Source of the DNA: Ligula intestinalis
Lineage: Eukaryota > Platyhelminthes > Cestoda > Diphyllobothriidea > Diphyllobothriidae
DNA: 64,000 nucleotides
NCBI GenBank assembly: GCA_036362985.1
Contig: JAYGXS010000003.1
Coordinates: forward strand, 77,916,778-77,980,777
Direction of reading: 5' to 3'
Shown here: positions 51,701 to 57,690 of the stretch, one piece after another
How the letters are laid out: each line of letters opens with the position of its first letter
Numbering within the stretch: the stretch's first letter is position 1
Notes under the pieces: generated by a model
The model's database searches: none
What the model was told of the DNA's origin: nothing
The model's input: only the letters and a program-made list of their open reading frames with translations
Translations under genes and position numbers: made by a program

Positions 51701-54700
51701 ACTCGCATCTACTCAGTAGTCTGCGCAAGAAACGAAAAATGGAAAATTGGTGTTACGTGACAGGTCTGCTGACTCCAATTTTTCTGCAACAGCCGTCAGG
51801 AAGGCCTTGTGGCAGGAGGCTGCCTGTGTGCGACAAATAAATTGATTTAAAAAGGATGTAAATCGAGCCACTGAGTAGACTTCACGACAAATAATTTGAA
51901 AAAGATGTAAGTCAGGCAATTGATTTGTCGCGCGTAGGTTTTCATTATTGAGACACCTTGGAAGTGGCTATATGAGAAACTCTTACCTACCACAGCTTCT
52001 AAGCGAGTTGCGGGGTGTCTTGTGGTCTGCCGGTCCTCGATGAAAGATTCTTTAACATGCTGAGTGCCCCCAAAAAGGTACATGGAACCCTCTGAGACCG
52101 CGAATGCTTCGATGCTGACGATAACAAACGCACACAACGGAAGATTTTAATTAAGCCTTGGCGTAGAGAGAGAGTGAGTGAGTGACCACTACCCCATCGC
52201 CGCAGTGGGGTAAGAAAATAATTGATTACTTCCCTGGCGAAGGGGGCATTAAAGAAGGCTAGTCAGGGTCATCAGACCCTGGTATGCAGGGTAATCTAGC
52301 GAATGCATTGTATGCTTCAGAAACATAATGAAGTAAAGTCTTGGACAGAGGATTATAAACTGTCCGTAATGTTTGCTCCCTAAAGAAACGGGGCAAGATG
52401 AGTGGCGCAGTGCTGCCGAGATTCGCCAACACTGTTGGAGTTCAGAAGATGAAATGGCTAACATACATTAGTTTTCGATAAATTCTCGTCAGGCCTTTAC
52501 ATTTATATGGTAATTAAGTAAATAAGAAGAAAAAGTACGATTGTCAGGAGAGGGGGAAGGGGGAGGTAATCGGGGTCAAAATCTGATCAGCGTTAGGGGG
52601 ATTGGTAGTCGGCCGAGGTGATAAGCTGCTGGCTGTTGAATTAATGGTTTTTGCCCATGGTAACTGCAGCGCCACGACAAAGTTCTTTTGGGCGCACAGG
52701 ACCGGTCGGCGTAGCCTGATGGCAGCCGCTTCTGCCATAGCAAACAGACGCTGTCCAAGAAATTTTGAATAGCTTGAGGGTACCATGTAGATCACTCGGA
52801 ATGCTTCTTAGGCATCCACGCGCTGGTCTGAGTCTACCAGGTGCGCTAGAATAGAACTGTTTGTATCCTTTAGTTGACCCTTTCCTAACCTAGCCGAATC
52901 ATTTTATTTTCTTCATCCCAATTGATGCGGAGCGTAAACGTTCTCGGCCGCGTACATTTGTCATTTGTGGCCTGGGGGTCATGCGTCTTACTGCGTCCCT
53001 TCTCCTGGTCGTTCAATTGTTGAGTAGTTATTCCAGCTTCCCTTCGTCACCACGACCCCAGCGCCTCCCTGTCTGCATCAATCTATCTCCGACCCGTCAG
53101 TATAAATAGTCAGGGACGTTTCCGGTAGAGAGTTGAGTGAATCCTGCTTTGTTGCCGGTTTTCTACCATCTCTCCCTTGCTGCACAGATCTTCAAAATTC
53201 CTTAGAAAAGTGATGTTGGGACGTTGCCATGAGGCTAGAGTGTTAACAGCGAAAATGTCTTTCGGCATCTCAGAATCCTATCTCAGCGTTTGCTGCAGGC
53301 ATCTGCGTGCATTCTCCCTTCAGGTTGAGGTCCGCTTCAACGGGGTGGTTGTTGTTGTTCCAGGATCAATCGCAAGGTAAGTGGCTTTAGAACCACGACT
53401 TCTGGATCTTCTTCAGATACCGGACTGTGGTAGAGGGGCTTCGGACGGTTAGGTCGATCGGCGCTCTCAGTCTGTAGTCGAAACCAAACTCCTGAACTCT
53501 GGCGACCATCTGGGCTGCGCATTCCATTAGGTGTTCGTTGGTCTCTTCCTCCCCACAGGCTGCACACGTGGAATCATCAGTCAGATTGTACCGCTTCCTG
53601 GTGTGATTCAGCTTTGGACAATGTCCGGTCCTAAATCTCACTAGGGTCGTTTTATCTAGCCGAGTCATTTTATTTTCTTCATCCCAATTGATGGGGGGCG
53701 TATGCGTTCTTCGGCCGCGTTCATGTGTCATTTATGGCCTGGAGATCATTCGTCTGACTGTTTTCATCGCTGCCGCAAAGGATGTCGGTCTACCATCCGG
53801 TTCAGTCCTGGCCGCTGATGCTCCAGCGTCTGCTTGTTCATTTCCGGGGATACCCACGTGGCTGGGAATCCACGCGATTAACACTCTCCTTCCTGTTGTG
53901 GCTCTCTCCAGAACATTCATTAATTGTTGTACCAACAGTTTCTTAAGGTCCTCTTCTGCCCGAAGTTCTGTAGGGCATCTACAGCGGATTTATTGTCAGT
54001 AAGGATTCTAGCAGAACTCCAATCCTCGAGTTAGTGCTCTAGCCATTCCGCCGCCGTCAGTAGGGCTAACATCTCGGCATCAAAGGATGAGCTGTAGCAT
54101 GCACCCCTTCTCCTGGACGTTGCAATTGTTGAGTAGTTATTCCAGCTTCCCTTCGTCACCATGACTCCCGCACCTCCCTGTCTGCGTCCATCTATCGCCG
54201 ACCCATCGGTATAAATAGTCAGGGACGTTTCCGGTAGGGAATTGAACGCATTTTTCAATCGTTGCCGGTTTTCTACCATCTCTGCCTTGCTGCACAGATC
54301 TTCAAAATTCCTTAGAATAGTGATACTGGGACGTCGCCATTGGGCTAGAGTGTTAACAGCGAAAATTCCTCTAGGCATCTCAGAATCCTCTCCCAGTGTT
54401 TGTTGCAGACAACTGCGTGTATTCTACCTCCAGGTTGAGGTCCGCTTTAACCGGGTGGTGGTGGTGGTGGTGGTGGTGGTTAGCTAAGTATCCAACAAAT
54501 CAAAACATGAGGGGGGAGGCATCCAAAAAATTGTCGCACCTGAGTAAAGAAACTGTAGGCAGAGATGGCCGATGTGTGCAGACAGGAGAGATAGGGCAGG
54601 GTAAAAAGCGGCCATCCGGGTGTGAGAAGATCCACCGCAACCAGCTCCTCCTCACATAGTATGAGGACACCGGTTGCCGGACCACCAGCCGGTCCCAGGG

Positions 54701-55011
54701 GGCAAACGTCCACCAGCGGGGAGGGCAGATCCAGACAGACGTGTTCAGGGGCGTCCGCATCAAAGACATGCACTGGTGCGCCGGGTACAAGGCCGCTGGC
54801 GAGCAGGTTCGACTGATCTTCCTCCTCAAACTCCGCCTCCTCCTCGTCCTCCTCTTCATCAAGGTCACCGTCGGTGTGGGCCAATCGCACAGCAGCTGCT
54901 AGGTTGGCCGCCGCTGCTTGATCCAGGTTCGAGCCCCGTAGCAGGCTGACTGTTGAACGGTCACCATAGGTTGAACGAGGCATGCCTCCGGCAAATATGG
55001 TTATGCCACCT
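27368..55011 (-). CDS. LLGL1: Lethal giant larvae (Lgl/LLGL) polarity protein, eight exons
   Basis: Minus-strand exons in transcript order: 55011-54540, 51512-51171, 49800-49648, 40324-39770, 31937-31526, 28786-28577, 28475-28189 and 27700-about 27368. Lgl is a cortical WD40-type scaffold that opposes the aPKC-Par complex and interacts with myosin II and exocytic SNAREs. Diagnostic phrases: FAGGMPRSTYGDR, CEEELVAVDLLTPGWP, LLTGHENGTVNFW, WPPFRRAGLFDPFMDDPRAAV, GFGTPHGFGLVHW, the basic SLRDSFRRLKRMRS segment, and VVVSEEQVRLFSLPSL. GGMPRxxYGDR favours Lgl over tomosyn. About 370 N-terminal residues are missing from the window. An exon for the VLVLEL...FTWKGH region, expected between 49648 and 40324, was not recognised. 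Introns are full of retroelements. Confidence 0.9.
27761..27896 (-). repeat. tRNA-derived SINE
   Basis: On the minus strand: GGTTAGAGCGTTAGACTGAT (A-box region), CGCGAGTTTAAGCCTCGG (B-box region, decayed), then GGGGTTGGGTACGATTGGCT and AAGCCAGAAATGGTCATTCC. The last two blocks are the family body and tail seen at 45683, 55112 and 58045. Confidence 0.7.
28189..28475 (-). CDS. LLGL1: Lgl exon 7 of those seen
   Basis: The acceptor CTGTTTTAG is followed by GGAGTGTG and the donor is CAG|GTGAGT. It encodes GSVGDGTGTTTSQHQPSQPI, then PEFAIVFTNNGGQTVVLSIPYLRRR and later LGVYQLAHGQ. Matches the segment where human LLGL has LTNQGDVYVYSVPNLRRQ. Frame is continuous with exons 6 and 8. Confidence 0.87.
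28577..28786 (-). CDS. LLGL1: Lgl exon 6 of those seen
   Basis: It encodes VGSSSPTANSPPPHLVVVSE, then EQVRLFSLPSLNLRQKVRITAKDGFRIKAASIVTF, ending DKLAG across the donor. It matches the conserved HAVLIASEEQFKVFTLP...KLTAHEGCRVRK stretch of LLGL proteins. The acceptor is unusual: on the minus strand a run of 15 C and 7 A precedes the AG. Phase 1 at both ends agrees with its neighbours. Confidence 0.9.
28905..29075 (-). repeat. PLE terminal copy with hammerhead-like motif
   Basis: Minus strand: ATCGATCTGGCGCCGGCATAC segment (complement of about 29040-29062), then CTGACGA (complement of 28941-28947), a GGACTC-CAGGAA-GAGTCT hairpin, and GAAA (28918-28921). The GCGCCGGC block also precedes the motifs at 31320 and 3911. 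Confidence 0.6.
30030..30300 (+). repeat. dispersed repeat family, copy 2
   Basis: Collinear with 22430-22680 (see that entry for shared blocks). It lies inside an Lgl intron. Related short segments with CAAGACAGRGTC or CAAGACAGGATC occur near 38385. Confidence 0.55.
30560..31010 (+). repeat. dispersed repeat with internal tandem units (copy 1)
   Basis: Resembles 57395-57690: shared AGAAGTCTTAGAACAAACCT-like start, GGACCAATYRGAT, YTGTGTGGGYRGRCCGGT and a final GTTAAGCTSKGCCCTAACAG. At 30750-30955 a unit of about 75 nt (GTGTGGGCG...CTGGTTGYCTKGC...AGAGTCCKGC) is repeated two and a half times. This produces glycine/cysteine-rich frames that are not genes. Confidence 0.6.
31197..31375 (+). repeat. 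PLE terminal copy with hammerhead-like motif
   Basis: TATCGATCTGACGCCGGCAT at 31199, then CCCTATAACTG, CTGAAGA at 31320-31326, GAAAAC at 31346 and CTCAGAGGAACAAAAC. CTGAAGA fits CUGANGA. The putative helix II is poor. It faces the reversed copy at 28905-29075. Confidence 0.55.
31526..31937 (-). CDS. LLGL1: Lgl exon 5 of those seen
   Basis: Acceptor GCTAACAG, donor A|GTAAGT. It encodes GRPATMQVRGDPLQEAIQRS, then RPVETASTAVVRCVAFGPPL, GTTVLLGSFFASTSGGATNVYAL and LILHHRAPVIALRLIDTK. Corresponds to the VQRRIEPRSADDS..GVVRCLYFAD..WAGTNSGSVFAYAL..LMHRAPVVAI region of human LLGL. It ends in phase 1. Confidence 0.87.
32690..32996 (+). mobile_element. PLE GIY-YIG C-terminal remnant (family Y)
   Basis: Reads RRLSKRIREHLPAWLAQGEV, SINSSILAHMVDSGHRVDPSEAFKVIY and GQRLLATAEATAIRLRNPVLCAQKN to a stop. 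This is the C-terminal half of a GIY-YIG nuclease (Arg and Glu-His of the R-x-x-E-H block) and its tail. The 5' part is missing. The minus-strand fragment at 52544-52865 is another copy. Confidence 0.75.
33000..33240 (+). repeat. PLE 3' tail: C-rich tract then hammerhead-like motif
   Basis: A CCCACCC-rich stretch (33030-33120) follows the GIY-YIG stop. Then CCGATGA (33206-33212; one mismatch to CUGANGA), a nine-base segment, GAAA (33222-33225) and GCTACGTATGC. The second helix is very short. Confidence 0.45.
33241..35250. other. Lgl intron stretch without recognised elements
   Basis: Open frames such as 34469-34801 (+) and 34845-35144 (-) show no known domain. A short (AC)n-like and CGCACACGCGCACG stretch lies at 35050-35085. 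Confidence 0.4.
35260..35690 (+). mobile_element. LINE 5'-end fragment with degenerate 2A-like peptide
   Basis: 35550-35690 encodes MEQPLPTMLVRLLLLAAEIE then IHPAGLR. The leucine run followed by E-I-E-I-x-P matches the 2A-like leader of some LINEs, with NPGP decayed. Upstream GGAACCACAGCAGACGCGTC and the reversed dispersed repeat at 35260-35345 are also present at the 12-kb copy. No endonuclease follows; a trinucleotide tract starts at about 35730. Confidence 0.5.
35732..35970. repeat. degenerate ACT/ACC trinucleotide tract
   Basis: An interrupted array of ACT, ACC, ATT and AAT triplets of about 240 nt. It creates long threonine-rich (+) and valine-rich (-) frames that are compositional artefacts. 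A shorter related tract is at 36480-36570. Confidence 0.8.
36811..36940 (-). repeat. tRNA-derived SINE, decayed
   Basis: Minus strand: CCCTGGTTCGAATCTCTGGG (good B box), GGTTGAGCACGAGTGG, GATGACGGCAGTTATGCCAG and AAATGGCAATTCCGGTCACC, the family tail. Confidence 0.65.
36960..37743 (-). mobile_element. RTE-like LINE 3' part (reverse transcriptase thumb and C-terminus)
   Basis: The minus frame 37743-37225 reads EVHGFKYLEARMLPNGLSKD, SRIDSNRWVFSFLRKRLWIR, SVLLYGCECWAVRAEEIFDH, RRLRWFGHVLRRQPHDL. A frameshift then leads to GGQLKTWLDTVRKDMEAVLG in 37334-37098. These are the conserved FKYLG-, LLYGCE-, RRLRWFGHV- and LKTW-type blocks after the catalytic core. The 3' UTR CATAATCACAGCCGTA (complement of about 37068-37083) is shared with the 50.7-kb and 55.5-kb copies. 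Broken and 5'-truncated. Confidence 0.8.
37741..37860 (+). repeat. tRNA-derived SINE
   Basis: GGCCGCTCGGTTCAATGGTAG (A-box region), GGTCATGGGTTCGAATATTA (B box), then GCTGATGACGGTTAACATGT and AGAAATGGCAATTCCGGTCT. It lies directly against the 5' edge of the LINE fragment. Confidence 0.7.
38455..38745 (-). repeat. inverted pLTR, left copy (PLE unit at 39 kb)
   Basis: Close reverse complement of 39315-39610 over about 290 nt, including TGGTTAACCTAGCCTTG, TTTCGCCTTCCACCTTGTTT and the ribozyme region. The motif on the minus strand is CTGATGA (complement of 38518-38524), GCGCTCC, GAAA (38506-38509), then GGATCCAATAAATT. Confidence 0.75.
38740..39320 (+). pseudogene. PLE remnant: RT C-terminus + GIY-YIG (family Z)
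   Basis: Frame pieces read CSNFVHKSRCLKDTFLKRGY-PPQFIDKYSKP, then APKKPVFLFLLFNGKNI and IKRRLLKAI, interrupted by stops. From 39027 an open frame encodes ATFNCVYEFTCTCGWKHIGR, QRQFAARAKEHL, SITEHFLDTGHSLDPKTAFRVLV and ends after CKPDLCK. C-x-C-x-x-x-x-I-G-R with R-x-K-E-H is the GIY-YIG core. The unit is a 5'-truncated, frameshifted insertion framed by inverted pLTRs. Confidence 0.82.
39315..39610 (+). repeat. inverted pLTR, right copy, with hammerhead-like motif
   Basis: Right partner of 38455-38745. It carries CTGATGA at 39555-39561, GCGCTCCC, GAAA at 39570-39573 and CCAATAAA at about 39585. It lies 240 nt after the GIY-YIG stop. Confidence 0.75.
39770..40324 (-). CDS. LLGL1: Lgl exon 4 of those seen, with aPKC site region
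   Basis: The acceptor is a long pyrimidine tract ending CACATCAG and the donor is CAG|GTTAGT. 185 codons, phase 0. Contains ITSLAVCELP, VVVVGFGTPHGFGLVHW (human: SLVAFGTSHGFGLFDY) and ELKNSLRDSFRRLKRMRSTS. The last block is the basic polyphosphorylation segment controlling membrane binding. Two serines keep the vertebrate spacing (S-L-R-x-S-F-R-R); the third is displaced by two residues. Confidence 0.92.
40590..40700 (+). repeat. tRNA-like SINE, second subfamily
   Basis: TGGCTAGAGCGTTGGCTGCA, AAGCCTTCTCCTTACTA, TTCGGGTTCAAAATACACCG, then GCCGCCGGCATTTTTT. Same order and body as 44805-44915. Confidence 0.65.
40750..42900. other. Lgl intron stretch without recognised elements
   Basis: AT-rich. 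No frame with a known domain on either strand was seen. Confidence 0.4.
42937..43255. mobile_element. palindromic unit of two opposed hammerhead-like motifs
   Basis: Arms 42937-43015 and 43176-43255 are near-perfect reverse complements (about 78 nt). Each contains CTGACGA, a GGACTC-CCGCAA-GAGTAC hairpin, GGAAGC and AAATAAAAC, pointing outwards. Between the arms, TTGCTTGCTTTCGTTGACGG followed by TTAATTGG is repeated at 43036 and 43126, with a variant at 43083. There is no coding sequence. GAAG replaces GAAA, so activity may be impaired. Confidence 0.7.
43889..43909 (+). repeat. (GGA)n microsatellite
   Basis: AGGAGGAGGAGGAGGAGG run giving a poly-Glu frame. Confidence 0.9.
44150..44590 (+). mobile_element. 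RTE-like LINE reverse transcriptase fragment
   Basis: FAIQCGVR-stop-GCALLAILFYYAIDWILG (motif B with CAA changed to TAA), then DLDYADDVAL (motif C, catalytic Asp pair), SVNARTNKVFS and EVDSFKYLEAKLL. Several stops. It belongs to the same broad family as the 37-kb copy. Confidence 0.78.
44805..44915 (+). repeat. tRNA-like SINE, second subfamily
   Basis: GTAGGTCAACTGGTAGAGCA, TTGGCTTCGCGTTAAGGCCT, ATGTGGGTTCAAATGCCGTC, then GGAAGCCGCGAGTTTTTT. Good A and B boxes; related to 40590-40700. Confidence 0.7.
45433..45630. mobile_element. MITE-like element with 50-nt terminal inverted repeats
   Basis: The left arm 45433-45481 (TTGATGAACGTTCAGCTGAC, ACTAACGGAACCCATCTGTC) is the reverse complement of 45581-45630 with a few mismatches. 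Total about 198 nt, no coding capacity. Ends with GTGAACGTTCATCAACGAG are also found at 20724 and near 55300. Confidence 0.7.
45638..45672. repeat. short tandem repeat, 14-nt unit
   Basis: CCCCCTGGCGTAAA occurs twice in a row and a third, shorter copy (CCCGCTAGAC) follows. Confidence 0.6.
45683..45845 (+). repeat. tRNA-derived SINE
   Basis: GCTCCATGGTTAGGGCGTTT, CACGAGTTTGAGGCTCCAGT, GCACCACTTGGGCCTGGGTA, TGGCCGGCTGGCTGACGATG and AAGCCAGAAATGACCATTCC. It shares its body with 58045-58145 and 55112-55262. Confidence 0.75.
45900..46850. other. Lgl intron stretch without recognised elements
   Basis: Two overlapping 60-codon minus frames (46134-46392) have no known domain. Otherwise AT-rich. Confidence 0.4.
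47040..47345 (+). mobile_element. PLE GIY-YIG remnant (family X)
   Basis: SGVIYRICCSCRQSNYVGET, GRIFKTRIAEHAIAVRRNDA, then LKFSGAEIFARGDNRVSREL. The Y-x-x-C-C-x-C-x-Q-S-N-Y-V-G block with R-x-A-E-H is the GIY-YIG core. The homologous 59516-59866 and 56330-56560 copies show that the stop near 47340 is premature. Confidence 0.8.
47520..47735 (+). repeat. PLE tail with TATA-like element and hammerhead-like motif
   Basis: CCTATAAATACTGC at 47592, TGCATG, then CTGAGGA (47659-47665, fits CUGANGA), GATGGACATC, GAAA (47685-47688), CCTCAGGCGAATAAAA. It is the 3' end of the GIY-YIG remnant just upstream. Confidence 0.6.
47745..47870. repeat. degenerate telomere-like G/T-rich tract
   Basis: TTAGAGTTTAGTTTACGATT, AAGTTTAAGGTTG and similar TTAGGG/TTAAGG-like words follow the PLE tail. 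A comparable tract follows the 56-kb PLE fragment. Confidence 0.45.
47912..47921. other. assembly gap (10 N)
   Basis: Ten N characters; the true gap size is unknown. Confidence 0.99.
48133..48609 (+). mobile_element. LINE 3' remnant, diverged RTE-like subfamily
   Basis: A 158-codon frame: YVCEKWPVRKADILLLEVFD, RWCLRRLLKVSWQDQ, NRLQWFSRVLGKPSTDP and GGQLKMWLNTGKSDVESMGL, ending NNRIKYKYL. These are the post-core blocks seen in the 37-kb copy (EVFDHRCLRTIL, RRLRWFGHVLRR, GGQLKTWLDT). Confidence 0.7.
49648..49800 (-). CDS. LLGL1: Lgl exon 3 of those seen
   Basis: 51 codons between ATCTTTAG and GTAGGC: DARRDGDDESDPWPPFRRAG, LFDPFMDDPRAAVKCIQL, then VVGGAAGQ. It matches the WPPFRKVGxFDPYSDDPRLGIQKI...VAGTAGQ block of LLGL. 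Phase 0 at both ends. Confidence 0.92.
50320..50395 (+). repeat. SINE 3'-tail fragment
   Basis: TTATAACGGCTAACAATCCA followed by GAAACGGCCACACTAGTCAT and CCTTGTCTTA, the decayed family tail. Confidence 0.4.
50440..50760 (+). mobile_element. RTE-like LINE 3' end
   Basis: Frame pieces KRRLKWVGHVHYRQPHDPCH, RRGGRLKTWLDTVRQDMETV, SVLGLRHWRREWMVLSRSAA, then 3' UTR CATAATCACAGCCGTATC. Same family as 37 kb, with stops and frameshifts. Confidence 0.78.
51171..51512 (-). CDS. LLGL1: Lgl exon 2 of those seen
   Basis: The acceptor ATGTAACAG precedes GTAAGC; 114 codons, phase 0; donor GGG|GTAGGT. It starts VSSTFLERLDAVAECG (human: HVSNVPLKLWERIIAAG) and contains RPWPVQGG and TDLLLTGHENGTVNFWRLG (human: RDLLLTGHEDGTVRFWD). 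Reading continues without a break from exon 1. Confidence 0.92.
52544..52865 (-). mobile_element. PLE GIY-YIG C-terminal remnant (family Y), second copy
   Basis: Minus frames read SILAHLVDSDQRVD, then after a stop EAFRVIYMVPSSYSKFLGQR, LFAMAEAAAIRLRRPVLCAQKN. Nearly the same as the 32.7-kb copy. It abuts the LINE at 52870. Confidence 0.72.
52870..53380 (-). mobile_element. LINE 3' fragment, internally deleted copy
   Basis: It matches the two outer parts of 53655-54480 (TTCATCCCAATTGATG...GGCCGCG and GAGTAGTTATTCCAGCTTCC...AGAGTGTTAACAGCG). The middle part that encodes the RNase H C-terminal half is missing. Same strand, in tandem with the longer copy. Confidence 0.75.
53387..54480 (-). mobile_element. 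LINE 3' fragment with RNase H domain
   Basis: Minus frames in order: SLTIYTDGSAIDGRRQGGAG (first Asp), FDAEMLALLTAAEWLEH (Glu), then after a stop ILTDNKSAVDALQN (second Asp), IAWIPSHVGIPGNEQADAGA (last Asp), and a C-terminal KTTLVRFRTGHCPKL...CAACGEEETNEHLMEC zinc-knuckle-like tail. All four RNase H acidic residues are still readable although frames are broken. This is the layout of R1/I/jockey-type LINEs with RNase H. It lies in an Lgl intron on the same strand as the gene. Confidence 0.85.
54455..54480 (+). repeat. (GGT)n microsatellite
   Basis: An uninterrupted GGT run at the 5' boundary of the LINE fragment, about 60 nt from an Lgl donor site. The deleted copy has GGTTGTTGTTGTT at the same place. 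Confidence 0.9.
54540..55011 (-). CDS. LLGL1: Lgl exon 1 of those seen
   Basis: The acceptor CTACTCTCAG ends at 55012 and the donor CAG|GTGCGA lies at 54540. It encodes GGITIFAGGMPRSTYGDRST, VLILCEEELVAVDLLTPGWP, LPYLSCLHTSAISAY. Human LLGL reads FIIFSGGMPRASYGDR and LEEELVVIDLQTPGWP. Between them is an extra acidic run (DLDEEEDEEEAEFEEED) not present in vertebrate Lgl. Phase 0 at the 3' end. Confidence 0.94.
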
Positions 55012-55111
55012 CTGAGAGTAGAAAACAAAGCAGTAAGAGAATTGGAAAAGTACGCAAACTTGCTCAAAGGTGCGTGGACAGCGAAGGTGAACTTCAGTAG
55101 ATAGTATTGTG

Positions 55112-55262
55112 GGCAAAGACAAGGGAGATTGAAATTACTATTTCTGGTTCATTAGCCGTCATCAGCCAGTCACAACCAAGCCCAAGTGGTGTACCACCCG
55201 AGGCTCGAAGCCGCAACCGTTTGATCTGAAGTCTGAAGTTCTAACTCATTGAGCTCGAGGAT
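55112..55262 (-). repeat. tRNA-derived SINE
   Basis: Minus strand: CAATGAGTTAGAACTTCAGA, GGTTGCGGCTTCGAGCCTCG, GGTGGTACACCACTTGGGCT, GATGACGGCTAATGAACCAG and AAATAGTAATTTCAATCTCC. Confidence 0.7.
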
Positions 55263-55379
55263 CGTTTCCACGGCAGAGCGGAACGAGTGAGTTCCCTTAG
55301 CGATCTGTGAACTTTCATCGACAAGGATCAATAGCAAGCCTTAGCACAAACAACAATGTGTTTTTTTGCTAGGAAGGAT

Positions 55380-55565
55380 CATTTAAATTGGGTGGTTCTT
55401 ATGCCTTTGATTTTCGGTCTCTGTCGCTGGCGAAGAGAATGGGTGGAGCCTTCCAGATCCCCTGCCACTAATCTTAGCGCCTGGACACGGACTGTTCATG
55501 ACATCATTCAGGCCAGCTAGACCAGGCATGATCACAGCCGTATCGAGTACAAGTATTTAAGTTGG
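55380..55565 (+). mobile_element. RTE-like LINE 3' tail
   Basis: Decayed coding end (GGSYAFDFRSLSLAKRMGGA) then GACCAGGCATGATCACAGCC and GTATCGAGTACAAGTA, the same 3' terminus as at 50.7 kb and 37.1 kb. Confidence 0.65.
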
Positions 55566-56329
55566 GTTGTAATAGTGAAGCATAATCCCAAGATATTTCA
55601 GACTGACCGAATACTTAAAAAATTACTTTTCAGCCTCCTGCAAACGCGGTAAAAAAAATGATTACTTAAGTATTAGGAGATTTTTCTGCTGAGTGTAGGT
55701 GTGCGCATAAATTCGAACATTTTTATAGAAAAAAATGATTTTAAATCATATTATTTTTTTATATTTTAAGGAAAAACAATCCCTCCCTCTTTTAAAAAAG
55801 TTTCGAATTACGACAATGCTCATTCAAATAAAATCCCATATATCCGCTTATTATTCGTCTCATGAACTATACAACATAATTCATATCCATTAAATATTTC
55901 TTTGCAGTCCGCTACAGTATAATTTTAATGCATGTATTTAATTTAATTATGTACTTAAGTTAATTATTGCTGGATTATGTCCTTAATTTAAGTATGTATT
56001 TAATTTATGTATGAAATCTTCCATAAAAATTTTACGGGTTACAGACTGCAAACCAAAAACACAAAGGTGACGGCAGATCGGACTGAACAGTGTTCAAGAA
56101 GTGAAAAGATGCCCTTCCTTCAAGTTTAAAATTATAAAGAATATATTCTCTACCAAATGAGTCTGAAAAAGAATATCTCTTCGCCGTCTTTCTAGAAATG
56201 TTCATATATGTTCATATAAGCTTTAAATGAACACCACTTAAGTAGCCAGCTTTTACTGAATATGGTTTTTGTGGATGGCTGGACAAAATTCCACTCAAAA
56301 ATCAGCATGCTGCAGCAACTGAGTGGCCG

Positions 56330-56560
56330 GCCACACATTAAAATTTGATGTGGCTGAAATTATCGCAAGAGGTGACAATTGGGTGAGCTGAGAATTACTT
56401 GAGTCATGGTTCACGGGCCTTTAGATCCATCAACAAGTGCAACGATTTGCCCAATCCATATTCGGTCTTGAGACTCAATTTGGCCAAAGCAAGTCGCCGC
56501 TCGGGGAACAGACAGGCCACCGCATCATCCAACGACAACACCACAGGGCCAGATGGTCAT
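56330..56560 (+). mobile_element. PLE GIY-YIG C-terminal fragment (family X)
   Basis: AEIIARGDNWVS-stop-ELLESW and CAATCCATATTCGGTCTTGA align with 47245-47440. Truncated on both sides. Confidence 0.7.
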
Positions 56561-56719
56561 TGCTGACGTCGCGAATCAGCGCTCCCTCCTGTCAGCTATC
56601 GATTTTTTTACACGTTCTACAGTCCGTTGGCAACCCTCCAGGCTAAAGATGACTTGTATGACCGTCTAAACAAGAACTGCCCACAATGCATGTGGCATTG
56701 CGCCAAATTCCGGTGAGGA

Positions 56720-56900
56720 GTAGTGTTACGTTTAGGGCAGGGTGTGAGGTTGGGGTTAGGATCATGTGAAGGGGATTAGAGTTCCGGTTAACCACATGGT
56801 TCAATTTTAAAGTTAAGATTTAGGCCACAGTTTGTTTTTAATTTAGGCTTAAGACAGGCGAATATTTACCCTGCCTGACATTTATCGTAAAGCCACCAAT
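56720..56900. repeat. degenerate telomere-like tract
   Basis: TTTAGGGCAGGGTGTGAGGT, TGGGGTTAGGATC and TTTAGGCTTAAGACAGG, then AAAGCCACC. It follows the PLE fragment, as at 47.75 kb. Confidence 0.45.
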
Positions 56901-57394
56901 TTTAAGTAGGTGGAGCGGTTCTGTTTCTCTGTCCTGTTTACGCGGCCATAGAAGTCATCCACAACCCTCTGGCGCACGAGTGATAGTGTGCTGGTGCTTA
57001 AAAACAATGTTTTTTGTTTATATTTAACGCTTTTTTTTTCAAGTCACATCCACCTGTCTCTCCTATATTGCTTTTTCCTCTACTATGTGAAAGCGACTTG
57101 ATAGACATAAGCCAATATGGGGGAGGATGACTGCAATGGCCACGTGATACATGTGCACCAAGAATGTGTGCACCCAGGCACACTCGGTGTAACTTTTTTA
57201 GCGTACACTGTGGTTCCTGTTGGGAGCAAACGCAGGAGCCCGTTCCCTACAAAACATGGGCGAAACGCTCGCCTGGTTATTCTTGGTTAGTAACCGTCTC
57301 ATAGAAGTCAAATGCGCCGGTTCTGTTGCAAATGTGCCCAAAGCTGCGATATCGCCGTCTACGTTACGCCTTGTGTGAGTCGACAAGGTAGAAC

Positions 57395-57690
57395 ACGACA
57401 AGAAGAGCGCGAGGGTAAAAGTCTTGAAGCAAACCTAGTACAGCATACTTAAGGCAAGCGAACGCGTGTACAGGCCATGTCCAGTCGGACCAATCAGATT
57501 GTGGGCTCAAGGAAGCAAGCGGCTTCCTTGGCTTTGTGATTCATGCAGTTGGCGTATTAGAGGCCTGAGCTTGGGCACAGCTATGAGCGTCATCACGTGC
57601 ACTTTGTGTGGGCAGACCGGTCGTTTGTCGTGGGAACGACTCGTAAGGGCGGCGTGCACTTGCAGTTAAGCTGGGCCCTAACAGGTTCAA
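57395..57690 (+). repeat. dispersed repeat (copy 2 of 30560-31010)
   Basis: AAAAGTCTTGAAGCAAACCT, GGACCAATCAGATTG, CTTTGTGTGGGCAGACCGGT and GTTAAGCTGGGCCCTAACAG are shared with the 30.6-kb copy. Only one of the internal tandem units is present. Confidence 0.6.
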
